DNA of 64,000 bases from Geothermobacter ehrlichii (GCF_008124615.1 NZ_VNIB01000010.1:1-64000); one strand, 5' to 3'; numbered from the stretch's first letter, positions 1 through 8,686 are shown. Notes: generated by a model from the letters alone, not told the origin. Numbers and translations are program-made.

Positions 1-95
1 ACTCAACGCTGGGCTATAAAAGCCCGGCTGAATACGAGGCGGCCTATTTTGAACTTGCAGCCTAACCCGGTGTCCACTAAACCGGGGGAAGGTCA
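1..95 (+). mobile_element. right end of an IS3-family insertion sequence
   Basis: The first 65 bases read as the last codons of an IS3-type OrfB transposase. They are followed by a short tail ending in GGGGGAAGGTCA at 84-95, which has the TCA terminus expected of an IS3 right inverted repeat (the left end would read TGACCTTCCCCC). The rest of the element lies outside the window, so the left repeat and target duplication cannot be checked. Only 5 bp separate this end from the 14-bp tandem array at 101. Confidence 0.75.
3..65 (+). CDS. IS3-family transposase OrfB, C-terminal 20 residues
   Basis: The frame starting at base 3 reads STLGYKSPAEYEAAYFELAA and stops with TAA at 63-65. The 'ST-LGYKSP-EYE' signature is the usual end of the DDE integrase domain in IS3-family OrfB proteins, placed just after the catalytic glutamate region. 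The gene enters from beyond the left edge, so nothing can be said about whether the copy is intact. Confidence 0.8.
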   Translation, partial: STLGYKSPAEYEAAYFELAA

Positions 96-100
96 CTTCG

Positions 101-184
101 CCTCCAGCCTCTAACCTCCAGCCTCTAACCTCCAGCCTCTAACCTCCAGCCTCTAACCTCCAGCCTCTAACCTCCAGCCTCTAA
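101..184. repeat. 14-bp tandem array (2 x 7 nt), six copies, over the 3' end of the RND gene
   Basis: Six perfect copies of CCTCCAGCCTCTAA run from 101 to 184. Each copy is two related heptamers (CCTCCAG, CCTCTAA), giving twelve heptamers. Read on the minus strand this is GGTTAGA/GGCTGGA. The stop codon of the RND gene (TAG, 167-169) lies inside the fifth copy, so the last few residues of that protein are repeat-encoded. It belongs to the same heptamer-phased family seen at 18.9, 24.7, 26.7, 29.0, 29.9 and 48.1 kb. Confidence 0.95.
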
Positions 185-2695
185 CCGCCTTCCTGCCTTC
201 CTGCCCGGTAGCCAGCAGATATGCCGGGGCCGCACGGTCAACAGCAGCAGCGCCAGCAGGGTCAGGTTGGCGATCATCGCCACCGCCATGGCCAGGCCGG
301 TGAACAGTCCGAAATAGATGGTCGGCATGAAATCGGACAGGGTGAGGATGCCGAAGCCGGCGATGATGGTGATCGAGGTGTAGTACATGGCCCGGCCGAC
401 GCTCGAGTGGCAGCGGCGGATGGCGGCCGGGTAGTCGAGGTCGTGAGTGATCTCCTCGCTGAACCGGTGCACGTAGTGGATGGTGTCGTCGACGGCGATG
501 CCGATGGTGATGGCGGCTATGGTGATGGTCATGATGTCGAGCGGAATCTTCAGCCATCCCATCAGGCCGAGAACCACTCCGGCCGCCAGCAGGTTGGGAA
601 TGATGGCGATGACCGCCAGCCGCAGGGAGCGGAAGAGAAGCAGGAACATGACCATGATGACGGCGAAGACCGCTCTCAGGGTCAGAATCTGCGAGCGGTA
701 GAGGCTCTGCAGCACATTGTTGTAGAGCACGAACATGCCGTTGATGGTTATCTGTTGCGGTTTCAGGCCGTACTTTTCGGTCAGGTCGCGCCGGATTTGC
801 CGCAACAGCTCGTTGCGCTTGAGGCCGGGGGCCGAATCGATGATCCGCAGCGTCAGCCGTACCTCGTTGCCGTCGGGCGTCATGTAGGGATCGAACAGGG
901 CGCTGGCGATGTCCGGCGGCAGCTTTTTGTGGATCACCGACAGCAGCAGGTCGTCCGGTTCGACGCCGCTGTTGTGTTGCCGGATCAGTTCCATGGTGGT
1001 GGCCAGGGAAAGCACCTTGCCGGTGGCGGGCCTGGCCTCCAGGTCGCGGTGAATCGTTTGCAGCAGCCGCAGGCGGTGGCTGTTGTACCAGTAGCTGCGG
1101 GCGGTAAGGCCGGCGTCGGTTCCAACATCGGCGAAGGGATCGTCGTCGAAATCCTCCTCGGTCGCCTGTTGCAGCTGCCAGTCCGGGTCGGCCGAGAGCA
1201 CGATCTCCATTGGCGTGGTGCCGCCGAGCTTGCGGTCGATCAGGGTCATGCCCTGGTAGATTTCCGTATCCTTTTTGAAATTGTCGATAAAGCGGTTTTC
1301 TACCGTCAGTCGGGATATTCCGATCAGGCTGAGCAGGGCGACGAGAACGAACGCCGCCAGCACCGTTTTGCGGCGTTTTTCGATCAGCCGGGCGCAGAAG
1401 CCGGTCATTCGGCCGGTCAGGTCGAAGCGGGGGGTGAAATGCTTCGGCCGCAGCAGCACAAGCCCGGCAGGAAAGATGAGAAAAGAGAGGATGAAGGCGG
1501 CGGTGATGCCGATGGCCATCATCCAGCCGAAGTCGATCACCGGGCGGATGCCGCTGATCAGCAGCGAGATGAAGGCGACCATGGTGGTCAGGGCGGTGAA
1601 GAGGCTGGGCAGAAACTTGCTGCGGACGGTTTCCAGCACCAGGGTGCGCTGGCTGACCTGGGGGTTGACGGCATGCAGTTCGTGGTAGCGCACGATCAGG
1701 TGCATCGTCAGCGAGAGGGTGATGATCAGCAGCAGCGAGGTGAAGTTGGAGGAGACCACGGTCACCCGCCAGTCGAGCATTCCAAGCAGGCCGAACATGA
1801 ACAGCACCGAGGCGCCGCAGCAGAGCATCGGCAGCAGCACCCAGCGCGGCTGCCGGAAGATGACGGCCAGCATGCCGACCAGAAAGACCAGGACGCCGCA
1901 GCCGAAGACCAGCAGGTCGTGACGGATAAAATCGATCATGTCGGCGACGATCATCGCCATGCCGCCGAGATGCAGCTCCGCACGTTGCCGGTGGCGGTCG
2001 AGAATGGCGCGGACGCGGGCGATGGTGGCTGCCTCGCGGTCGATGACCTCGGCGCTGTAGTCCTTGAATTGCGCCCGCACCCGGGCCAGCTCTTCCTTTT
2101 CGTGTGCGGACAGTTCGCCCCGGCGGTCCCTGGCGGCCAGCTCGTTGCGGCGCGCCAGCAGCTGATCATAGGCCGGGTCGGGCTTCAGGTTGATCTGCAG
2201 CGCCGTGGTGCGGCCGTCGGGACTGAGGATCAGGTTCCGGTACAGGGGGCTGGTGAGAAATTCCCGGCGGGCCAGCTGCCGGTCGACGCCGGGCGAGAGC
2301 AGGGTGCGGGCGCCGTTGTGCAGTTCGCTGAAGCCGACCGGCGGGCTCTGCAGCAGTGGCACGTCGAGAATGCTGACAACGCTCTGCACCTCTTCCAGCT
2401 CCTCCAATTCGTCCCGCAGGCGTTTCAGGTCGCCGAGGACGGCGTCGCTGAACAGTTCCCGGCGCGGGGTGTAAGCGATGATGAGAAAGTCGCCGGAACC
2501 GTAGCGGCGGCGCAGTTCCCGGTAGGTGCGCAGGTCGGCGTCATCCTCGAGAACCAGCGAATCGGCCGAGGCGTCGAGGCGAAAGTGACGGGCCTGGAAA
2601 CCGGCGGCGAGCAGGACCAGGCCGGTCACGGCGAGGACGGCCACGGGGTGGCGCAGGATGGTACGGCGGTAGAAGCGAAGCAGTCGTTTGCGCAT
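167..2695 (-). CDS. RND/MMPL-superfamily transporter (HAE3-like lipid or hopanoid exporter)
   Basis: This 842-residue inner-membrane protein has the RND layout. There is one N-terminal membrane helix (about residues 15-35), a large periplasmic loop to about 240, then a block of helices (about 250-430) containing the sterol-sensing-like region. A second half repeats the plan from about 440, with a periplasmic loop and a final helix cluster at about 680-825 containing a GIAVDDTIHY motif typical of MMPL/HAE3 proteins. Such proteins move lipids or hydrophobic compounds with proton motive force; the substrate here is unknown. The start ATG has GGAG eight bases upstream. The C-terminus (RRLEAGG) runs into the 14-bp tandem array and stops there, which suggests the original end was replaced or extended by repeat sequence. 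It has no adjacent membrane-fusion gene inside the window. Confidence 0.9.
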   Translation of the reverse strand: MRKRLLRFYRRTILRHPVAVLAVTGLVLLAAGFQARHFRLDASADSLVLEDDADLRTYRELRRRYGSGDFLIIAYTPRRELFSDAVLGDLKRLRDELEELEEVQSVVSILDVPLLQSPPVGFSELHNGARTLLSPGVDRQLARREFLTSPLYRNLILSPDGRTTALQINLKPDPAYDQLLARRNELAARDRRGELSAHEKEELARVRAQFKDYSAEVIDREAATIARVRAILDRHRQRAELHLGGMAMIVADMIDFIRHDLLVFGCGVLVFLVGMLAVIFRQPRWVLLPMLCCGASVLFMFGLLGMLDWRVTVVSSNFTSLLLIITLSLTMHLIVRYHELHAVNPQVSQRTLVLETVRSKFLPSLFTALTTMVAFISLLISGIRPVIDFGWMMAIGITAAFILSFLIFPAGLVLLRPKHFTPRFDLTGRMTGFCARLIEKRRKTVLAAFVLVALLSLIGISRLTVENRFIDNFKKDTEIYQGMTLIDRKLGGTTPMEIVLSADPDWQLQQATEEDFDDDPFADVGTDAGLTARSYWYNSHRLRLLQTIHRDLEARPATGKVLSLATTMELIRQHNSGVEPDDLLLSVIHKKLPPDIASALFDPYMTPDGNEVRLTLRIIDSAPGLKRNELLRQIRRDLTEKYGLKPQQITINGMFVLYNNVLQSLYRSQILTLRAVFAVIMVMFLLLFRSLRLAVIAIIPNLLAAGVVLGLMGWLKIPLDIMTITIAAITIGIAVDDTIHYVHRFSEEITHDLDYPAAIRRCHSSVGRAMYYTSITIIAGFGILTLSDFMPTIYFGLFTGLAMAVAMIANLTLLALLLLTVRPRHICWLPGRKAGRRLEAGG

Positions 2696-2893
2696 GCCGG
2701 TACTCCGGAGGGGTGACGAAGGGGATTTTTCATCATTCTAACAGGACTTTCGACCGGCGGAGGAGAAAGGGACGAGGATGTTAGTCCGGGTCAAATAGAA
2801 GCCTTACATGGTTAAAAATTAATCGAAAAATCGTTGGCCGGAAGCGGTTTACAGGCTAAATTCTGATGGTTACGTCATGGAGGACGTTACCTG

Positions 2894-3268
2894 GTGGAAT
2901 CCAATCTCAGCTTTCATTTCTTTGCGCCGTTGCTCGAAGTCCGTTTCGAGCCGGCCCGTTTTCGCGCCCTGCGGCTGCACGCCGATTTCGAAGACATTTT
3001 CCGCCGCGTCCGCCGGCACGATGCGACCCGCCTGCTGGTCCTGATCGCCGGCCGGGAACTTGCGGTGGCGGCGATGCACTTCTACCAGCTGGGTACCAGC
3101 TGGCAGAGCATCAGTGAAGGCCTCGACATTCCGACGGCGCTGGTTTTTCTCGAGCGCGGCGGCGTCGATCTCGACCTTTTGCAGGTCATATTCGAAAACC
3201 GCATGGCGCGGGTGCATGTCGGGCGCAGCGAGGCCGTAGCGCGGGCCTGGCTCGCCAGGCAGCGCTAG
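2894..3268 (+). CDS. hypothetical protein, 124 aa
   Basis: I do not recognise this protein. It is soluble, arginine-rich, with no signal peptide or membrane helix. It has a mixed alpha/beta look (repeated hydrophobic strands such as LLVLIAGREL followed by helices). The start is GTG at 2894 with GGAGG about ten bases upstream (2879-2883), preceded by an A/T-rich stretch at about 2800-2850 that could carry a promoter. It lies just upstream of queF on the same strand (gap about 50 bp), so co-transcription is possible, but no functional link is known to me. Confidence 0.7.
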   Translation: MESNLSFHFFAPLLEVRFEPARFRALRLHADFEDIFRRVRRHDATRLLVLIAGRELAVAAMHFYQLGTSWQSISEGLDIPTALVFLERGGVDLDLLQVIFENRMARVHVGRSEAVARAWLARQR

Positions 3269-3317
3269 CACCGTCACCCGTCCTTTTTGGTTGAATTACG
3301 GCGCTGGCCCGGCGAAA

Positions 3318-4157
3318 ATGGCAGCCATGGATGAACTCGAAAAGCGCCTACCCCTGGGCAAGGCCACGTCGTACAGCACCGATTACGACCCTTCGCTGCT
3401 CTGCCCCGTGCCGCGGCGGCTGAAAAGGGACGAGATCGGCCTTGCCGGCGAGCTTCCCTTCACCGGTTTCGACCTGTGGAACGCCTGGGAGCTTTCCTGG
3501 CTCGACGAGCGCGGCAAGCCGGTGGTGGCCCTCGGCCTGTTCCGTTTCGACTGCCGGACTCCCAACCTGGTCGAATCGAAGTCGCTCAAACTCTATTGCA
3601 ATTCCTACAACCAGACCCGCCTGGCGTCGATGGAGGCGGCCCGTCTGCGCATCGAACGGGATCTGGCGGCGGCCGCCGGCGGCCGGGTGGAGGTCCGCCT
3701 CTTTCCTCCCGATGTAAGCGACGCCTTTCAGATCCAGACGCTGCCGGGCGAGTGCATCGACCACCTCGATATCGATGTCGACCGCTATGCGCTCGATCCC
3801 GAGCTGCTGGCCGGGGCGGCCGATGTCGGCCGGGTGGTCGAACGCGAGCTGCACAGCCACCTGCTCAAGAGCAACTGCCTGGTCACCGGCCAGCCCGACT
3901 GGGCGAGCGTGCTCATTCGCTACCAGGGGCCCCGGATCGACGAGGAGGCGTTGTTGCGCTACCTGATTTCCTTCCGTCAGCACAACGAGTTCCACGAGCA
4001 GTGCGTAGAGCGCATTTTCGTCGATCTGAAGCGATTCTGCCGGCCGCAGCGACTGACCGTCCATGCCCGCTACACCCGTCGTGGCGGCCTCGACATCAAT
4101 CCGTTTCGCAGTGATTTCGAACAGGATATGCCGAACCTGAGGCTGGTTCGGCAATAA
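3318..4157 (+). CDS. queF: NADPH-dependent 7-cyano-7-deazaguanine reductase QueF (long, two-domain type)
   Basis: QueF reduces preQ0 to preQ1 in queuosine biosynthesis, using NADPH. The protein (about 279 aa) matches the long QueF form (E. coli about 282 aa). The QueF signature ESKSLKLY lies in the N-terminal half. The catalytic cysteine region is HLLKSNCLVTGQPDW, and the substrate-binding stretch FRQHNEFHEQCVERI and the C-terminal TRRGGLDINP are present. The start is uncertain: in-frame TTG at 3291, ATG at 3318 and ATG at 3327 all lie before the conserved region, and none has a strong ribosome site. I chose 3318. No other queuosine gene lies in the window, so preQ0 must be made or taken up elsewhere. 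Confidence 0.95.
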   Translation: MAAMDELEKRLPLGKATSYSTDYDPSLLCPVPRRLKRDEIGLAGELPFTGFDLWNAWELSWLDERGKPVVALGLFRFDCRTPNLVESKSLKLYCNSYNQTRLASMEAARLRIERDLAAAAGGRVEVRLFPPDVSDAFQIQTLPGECIDHLDIDVDRYALDPELLAGAADVGRVVERELHSHLLKSNCLVTGQPDWASVLIRYQGPRIDEEALLRYLISFRQHNEFHEQCVERIFVDLKRFCRPQRLTVHARYTRRGGLDINPFRSDFEQDMPNLRLVRQ

Positions 4158-4181
4158 CGGGAAGCACCTACGAGGAGGGTC

Positions 4182-4550
4182 ATGAATCGACAGGATGCCG
4201 TGCTTGCGGCCGGATTTGCCATTTTCAGCCTGCTGACGTCCTTTTACTGTGTTTTTTACGCCGTCAGCATGATCGGCCAGGGACATGGCGTACTGGCCAG
4301 TCCCTTCGCCTACGTGGCCGGCGGCTACGGCCTGATGAACGTCTACGCCCTGAGCGCCGCCTGGCGCAGCCGGGCTCCCTGGACCGAGGCGGCCAGCGCC
4401 GTCATTTCCTTCACCTTTTTCGGCGTCTACCTGGTCGACCGGTTGCGTCACGGCTTTTCCACCGGCCTGGGGTTCTGGGCGGTAGCCGTTGTCGCCGGTG
4501 CCCTCGCCGTCAACTGGCTGGCCATCCGCAAGCTGGTTCGCCGGAACTGA
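4182..4550 (+). CDS. small integral membrane protein, 122 aa
   Basis: This is an unrecognised small membrane protein with about four hydrophobic segments (roughly residues 7-32, 40-60, 70-88 and 97-115) and a short basic tail (RKLVRRN). GAGGAGG sits five to six bases before the ATG, a strong ribosome site. It follows queF by 24 bp on the same strand and probably shares its transcript. No catalytic or binding motif is visible, so its role is unknown. Confidence 0.75.
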   Translation: MNRQDAVLAAGFAIFSLLTSFYCVFYAVSMIGQGHGVLASPFAYVAGGYGLMNVYALSAAWRSRAPWTEAASAVISFTFFGVYLVDRLRHGFSTGLGFWAVAVVAGALAVNWLAIRKLVRRN

Positions 4551-4581
4551 GATCCCTTCCTTTGCCGCTTTCGGGTGCCTT

Positions 4582-4773
4582 TCAGCGCGGCGGGCGGCCG
4601 GCGGCGCAGTCCGGACAGAGTGACCGGAGCTCGTAGAGGCCGCTGTCGGCGTTGCGGACCGGCCGACAGGTCAGGTGTTCGGGGCATGTGACCTGGTAGC
4701 AGAGGTCGCAGGCCATGCTTTCCCCTTCCCCCTTCCGGTTGCAGACATGGCAGAGCCAGGGGGCCTGTTCCAT
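4582..4773 (-). CDS. cysteine-rich small protein, probable zinc binder, 63 aa
   Basis: A short gene with eight cysteines and one histidine in 63 residues: C8xxC11, C22xxC25, C30, H33, C36 and C53xxC56. The spacing suits two zinc sites like a zinc ribbon or B-box-type knuckle. I do not recognise the family. The ATG at 4773 is preceded by AGGAG with six bases between; a second ATG two codons upstream touches the ribosome site and is less likely. It lies 65 bp downstream of nothing on its strand and is convergent with the small membrane protein gene. It may have been missed by automated annotation because of its size. Confidence 0.65.
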   Translation of the reverse strand: MEQAPWLCHVCNRKGEGESMACDLCYQVTCPEHLTCRPVRNADSGLYELRSLCPDCAAGRPPR

Positions 4774-4838
4774 CGTCATCTCCTCTGAATCGTCGTTTCT
4801 TCCACCGTAGCACAGCGTGAAAAACGCCGGCGCCGGTT

Positions 4839-6239
4839 TCAGTCCGTTTTCGGGGTGCTGTCGGCCGCTGCCGGCCGGATCCTGACGGCGGAGAGAAAGA
4901 TGCCGGACACGGACAGGCCGCTGAAGACCAGCAGGGAGGTGCGCATGCTGGCGAGGAAATCCGGCACTGTCGTCGCCGAAACCGGCTGCCCGTGCATCAA
5001 CAGGGAAAAGACGACGGTAATCACCGTCATGCTGGTCATCATGCCGAGGGTGCGCATGGTCGAGTTCAATCCGGAGGCGACGCCGAGATGGCGCCGGTCG
5101 ACGCTGCCCATGATGACGCTGATGTTGGGCGATGAGAAAAGGGCGAAGCCTACGCCGAGGGCCGCCAGCAGGGCGAGGATGCGCCCCAGGGACGAGGCGG
5201 CGTCGAGGCCGGCCGCCAGGCCGAGTCCCACGGCGCAGAGCAGCATGCCGAAGGTGGCCACCGTCGGAGCGGAATAGCGGTCGGCCAGCCGGCCGCAGAG
5301 CGGAGAGAGCAGGGCCTGGGCCAGGGGCTGCAGGATCAGGACCGTCCCCGCCTGGTGCGGCGTCATTCCCCGGACTACCTGCAGAAAGAGACTGAGAAAG
5401 AAGGTGACGCCGAAAGTGGCGGCGTAGTTGAGCAGGGCGGCCAGGTTGGAGAAGGCGAATACCCGGTTGTGGCGCAGCAGCCGTACATCGAGCACCGGGT
5501 AGGGGACGCGTCCTTCGAAAACGAGAAAGCCGCCGACACCGCACAGCCCCGCCGCCACGGCCAGTCCCGCCGGCCAGCCCCGGTTCAGATGCGCCGCCCC
5601 GACGATCAGCAGCATGATGGAGCTGGCGTAGATCAGACTGCCCTGCCAGTCGAAGGGTTCGCCGCGGCTGCCGGCCCATTCCTCGGTCAGGTGGATACGG
5701 GCCACGGCGAAGGCGGCAAGACCCAGGGGAACGCAGAGCAGAAAGAGGGAGCGCCAGCCGGCCAGGCTGACCAGCCAGCCGCCGAAGAAGGGGCCGCAGG
5801 AGATGCCGGCATAGACGGCGGCGACGGCGATGCCGAGGGCCCGGCCGCGTCGCTCTGGCGGAAAGACCGTAACCACGATGGCGAAGGTGGTGGCCATGAC
5901 CATCGAGCCGCCCATCCCCTGGAAGAACCGGAGCAGAATCAGCGTCTCGATGGAGGGCGAAAGGGCGATGAGACCGCCGAAGGCGCTGAAGATCAGCAGC
6001 CCGGCGAGAAAGATGCGGCGCCGGCCGTGGATGTCGCCCAGACGTCCCATGGCGAGCAGAAAGATGGAGGCTGCCAGCACGTAGACCGTCTCCACCAGCC
6101 CGAGCTGCAGGGCGCTGGCCTGCAGCTCGCGACCGATGACCGGCAGGGCGATGCCGACGGCGCTCATCATGAAGGGCATGAGAAAGTGGGCGACGCAGAC
6201 CGCCAGCAGACTCGCTTTTTGCAGACGTATATCCGGCAT
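4839..6239 (-). CDS. MFS drug:proton antiporter, DHA2 (14-helix) family
   Basis: This 466-residue major-facilitator transporter has the DHA2/EmrB-QacA type layout. The first helix is followed by the loop motif GRLGDIHGRRRIFLAG (motif A). Motif C-like GISCGPFFGGWL follows in helix 5, and many further hydrophobic helices run to the C-terminus. It probably exports a lipophilic compound with proton uptake; the substrate cannot be told from sequence. The ATG at 6239 shares one base with the stop of the upstream SPOR-NlpC gene (TGATG), so the two are translationally coupled. An in-frame GTG one codon earlier (6242) is an alternative start. Confidence 0.88.
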   Translation of the reverse strand: MPDIRLQKASLLAVCVAHFLMPFMMSAVGIALPVIGRELQASALQLGLVETVYVLAASIFLLAMGRLGDIHGRRRIFLAGLLIFSAFGGLIALSPSIETLILLRFFQGMGGSMVMATTFAIVVTVFPPERRGRALGIAVAAVYAGISCGPFFGGWLVSLAGWRSLFLLCVPLGLAAFAVARIHLTEEWAGSRGEPFDWQGSLIYASSIMLLIVGAAHLNRGWPAGLAVAAGLCGVGGFLVFEGRVPYPVLDVRLLRHNRVFAFSNLAALLNYAATFGVTFFLSLFLQVVRGMTPHQAGTVLILQPLAQALLSPLCGRLADRYSAPTVATFGMLLCAVGLGLAAGLDAASSLGRILALLAALGVGFALFSSPNISVIMGSVDRRHLGVASGLNSTMRTLGMMTSMTVITVVFSLLMHGQPVSATTVPDFLASMRTSLLVFSGLSVSGIFLSAVRIRPAAADSTPKTD

Positions 6240-7117
6240 CACAGGTAGGCGCGAGCTCCGACGAAGGTTTTTCGCCAGTAGGGGCTGTTCAGGCTGGCGT
6301 AGCGCACCGTCTTGCCGGTGCGCGGGGCATGGATGAACTTTCCGCCGCCGGCGTAGATGCCGACGTGGGTGACCCGCCGGCCGCCGTGGGTGGCGAAGAA
6401 GACCAGGTCACCCTTGCGCAGCTGGCGCCGGCCGACCGGGCGCCCGGCGCGGTACTGCATGCGCGAGTTGCGCGGCAGGTTCAGGCCGTTGAGCCGGTAG
6501 CAGACCATGGTCAGGCCGCTGCAGTCGAAGCCGTTCTTTCGGTCTTCTCCGCCCCAGCGGTAGGGGACGCCGAGAAAACGGCGGGCGGTGCGTACCAGTT
6601 CGTCGCGCAGGTTTCCCCTGCCGCTCTTGCGAATGCGGGCCGCCGCGTAGTCGTCGGGGATGACGATGAAGAAGCTGCCGATCAGTCCCTGTCGCTGCAG
6701 GGCTTCCGCCTGTTCGCGCGCGGCGGCGTAGCTGGCATGATTGCCGAAGCGCACCTTGTACAGTCCCGATTCGTGGCGAAAGTAGTAGGCGTCGATGCCC
6801 CGGTTGCGCAGCCTTTCCTGCAGGCGAACGGCATTGTCAAGACGGCTGAAGGCGCCGACCTGGGTGGCGAAACCCATGCGCTTCAGCGTCTGCGTCGATG
6901 AGGATTCCGCCGGTTTTTTTGCTGCCGCCGTCGGCTGTCGCGGCAGCCGGTCGAGCAGGTCACCGATGGGATCGCCGGCGGCCGGCGGCAGCACCGAGGG
7001 GCTTTTGGTCGATGGCCGGGAGGTACCGCTCTGTGGTGTGGAGACGGCGAGGCAGCCGGCCAGCAGCGCCGCGGCCATGGAGAGAATCCAGCGTGAAAGG
7101 TGAGTGAAGCGCAGCAT
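6239..7117 (-). CDS. lipoprotein with SPOR and NlpC/P60 peptidoglycan endopeptidase domains
   Basis: A 292-residue secreted lipoprotein. It has a signal peptide with lipobox LAGC (lipidated Cys22), then a Ser/Pro-rich linker to about residue 75. A SPOR domain follows (about 82-153, starting ATQVGAF), which binds denuded septal glycan. The C-terminal NlpC/P60 domain (about 170-292) has the catalytic Cys199 in FDCSGL, His251 in HVGIY and His263 in FIHAPR. This family cuts gamma-D-Glu-diaminopimelate bonds in the cell wall; the SPOR domain suggests action at the division site. Its stop overlaps the start of the MFS gene. The SPOR plus NlpC combination in one lipoprotein is sensible for cell-wall remodelling at division. 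Confidence 0.92.
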   Translation of the reverse strand: MLRFTHLSRWILSMAAALLAGCLAVSTPQSGTSRPSTKSPSVLPPAAGDPIGDLLDRLPRQPTAAAKKPAESSSTQTLKRMGFATQVGAFSRLDNAVRLQERLRNRGIDAYYFRHESGLYKVRFGNHASYAAAREQAEALQRQGLIGSFFIVIPDDYAAARIRKSGRGNLRDELVRTARRFLGVPYRWGGEDRKNGFDCSGLTMVCYRLNGLNLPRNSRMQYRAGRPVGRRQLRKGDLVFFATHGGRRVTHVGIYAGGGKFIHAPRTGKTVRYASLNSPYWRKTFVGARAYL

Positions 7118-7296
7118 GCAGCGAATCCCGGAGAAATCTGCGCTTCAGGGTAGCATATTCCGGTCGCCGGATTGAACGTTTATTGCTGGTTTTTCCGCCG
7201 CATTTGACCTGGCGCAAGGAATTGCCGGCCAGACGCGATAAGATTGACCATGTCGCGCCCGGCGTGACTCGACAACCCGACAAAAGGAGACTGACC

Positions 7297-7635
7297 ATGT
7301 CCGACAGCACCGATCTTCTCGGCAGAACCCTGGAATTGAACCAGCTGCTCGACTACCAGCAGGGAGCGGTCGTCAGCCGCACCATCATCAAGAAGGAGAC
7401 CGGCACGGTGACCCTGTTCGCCTTCGACGAGGGCGAAGGACTGAGCGAGCACACCGCGCCCTTCGACGCCCTGGTCCAGGTCACCGACGGCGAGGCGCTG
7501 ATCACCATCTCCGGCAGCGAGCACCGGGTCGCCGCCGGCCAGTTCATCATTATGCCGGCCGACGAGCCGCACGCGCTGAAGGCGGTGACCCGCTTCAAGA
7601 TGCTGCTGGTGATGATCAAGTCGGGTGACAAGTGA
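7297..7635 (+). CDS. cupin-domain protein, 112 aa
   Basis: A small single-domain cupin. The two cupin motifs are recognisable as GLSEHTAPFDALVQVTDGEALI and AAGQFIIMPADEPHAL, with metal-ligand candidates His in SEHTAP and His in EPHAL. Similar small cupins are found in many anaerobes without a known substrate. The ATG at 7297 has AGGAG about eight bases upstream; longer in-frame extensions are not supported by a ribosome site. It is convergent with the peroxiredoxin gene and ends in a hairpin. Confidence 0.88.
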   Translation: MSDSTDLLGRTLELNQLLDYQQGAVVSRTIIKKETGTVTLFAFDEGEGLSEHTAPFDALVQVTDGEALITISGSEHRVAAGQFIIMPADEPHALKAVTRFKMLLVMIKSGDK

Positions 7636-7657
7636 CGGGTGATGTCGCTTGTCCCGG
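7622..7657. terminator. hairpin between convergent cupin and peroxiredoxin genes
   Basis: GACAAGTGAC (7627-7636) pairs with GTCGCTTGTC (7644-7653) with one G-T wobble and a 7-nt loop; flanking CGG/CCG may extend the stem. The stem includes the cupin stop codon. No T-run follows, so termination is only inferred from its position between two converging genes. Confidence 0.4.
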
Positions 7658-7660
7658 ATC

Positions 7661-8308
7661 TCAGGGTTTCAGGCCCGCCCTGGCTGCTGCCAGCAGGACA
7701 TCGCCGTCGACCCGGATGCGGAAGTCGGGATGGACATAGGCGAAGCTGATCAGTCCGTCGGTTCCGACGACGAAGGTAGCAGGAACCGGCAGGATGTGGT
7801 GCTTGCGTCCCGACGCCTGCTCGATGTCGAAACCGAGGCTGCGGTACTGGTCGAAGGTCGGCTCCTCCAGCCGCCAGGCCAGGCCGAAGGCTTTGGCGGC
7901 GTTGGCGTCGCTGTCGGACAGCAGGGTATAGTTGATGGCGTGCTTCTGCCGGGTTTCCCTCAGGAAGCGGGGGCTGTCCATGCTGATGGCGACAAGCTGG
8001 TAGCCGAGGCGGAGCAGGTCAGGTTCTATGCGTCCCAGGTCGGCCAGCTGTATGTTGCAGTAGGGGCACCAGCCTCCGCGGTAGAAGATGAGAATGGTCG
8101 GCTTGCCCCTGGTCAGCTGGTCGAGGCGGATCGTCCGGCCTTCGCTGTCCTGGAGAGTGACGGCAGGGATGGCATTGCCGATCAGCAGGGGGCAGATGTC
8201 CTTGGGATTGGTGGGAAGCGTATCGCGATGGCCGGCGGAGGCCATTGTCGGATACAGCAGCAGAATGAACAGGCCGGCCAGCGCCAGCCCTCTGATGTTC
8301 GGTCGCAT
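7661..8308 (-). CDS. secreted AhpC/TSA-type peroxiredoxin-like protein
   Basis: A 215-residue thioredoxin-fold protein with an N-terminal signal sequence (hydrophobic core about residues 7-24, ending TMASAG), so it probably works in the periplasm. The redox site is YRGGWCPYCNIQL with Cys81 and Cys84, the CxxC arrangement seen in AhpC/TSA family members close to 'peroxiredoxin-like' DUF899/Prx proteins. The conserved late segment PVPATFVVGTDGLI is typical of this fold. It probably reduces peroxides or disulfides; the electron donor is not evident. No neighbour on the same strand suggests a partner. Confidence 0.85.
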   Translation of the reverse strand: MRPNIRGLALAGLFILLLYPTMASAGHRDTLPTNPKDICPLLIGNAIPAVTLQDSEGRTIRLDQLTRGKPTILIFYRGGWCPYCNIQLADLGRIEPDLLRLGYQLVAISMDSPRFLRETRQKHAINYTLLSDSDANAAKAFGLAWRLEEPTFDQYRSLGFDIEQASGRKHHILPVPATFVVGTDGLISFAYVHPDFRIRVDGDVLLAAARAGLKP

Positions 8309-8497
8309 GGGGTGCCCCTTTCGTCTTTTCTATCATTTCTATCACCCCAGGCGTTTGGAGCAAGTCCGCCCAGTGTTTTGTGCTGCGCAACAGGGCTGCC
8401 GGCAGCGCCGTGCCTTTTTGCTGCATGGTGCTCCGTGGGTTGAGGCCCTCGGCTGTTGCCGTTGTTCGGTCCGTGCGGGACGTTCCGATGAAAAGCC

Positions 8498-8525
8498 TTG
8501 CCTTTTTCCCGCAACCCTGTATGAT
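8498..8525 (+). promoter_or_regulatory. candidate sigma-70 promoter for the DEAD-box helicase gene
   Basis: TTGCCT (8498-8503) and TATGAT (8520-8525) are separated by 16 bp. The -10 box matches five of six consensus positions. It would produce a leader of about 210 nt before the helicase ATG. Confidence 0.45.
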
Positions 8526-8686
8526 GCGCGACGACTGATTTATGCAGCGCGGGTTCAGGCTCTGCCGGAACCGCCCATCGCTCCCTGACCTTCCTTTCTG
8601 CAGTCGATTCCCCCGAATCCCTGGCAGCCTGTCTCCGGTTGGCGAGCACATACGCCAGTCCCGGAGCGGATGACCGCCTTCGCAGT

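Noticed and set aside
221-2716. Plus-strand open frame opposite the RND exporter
   Set aside because: It is antisense to a clear RND gene, and its Gln/Asp/His-rich translation matches no family.
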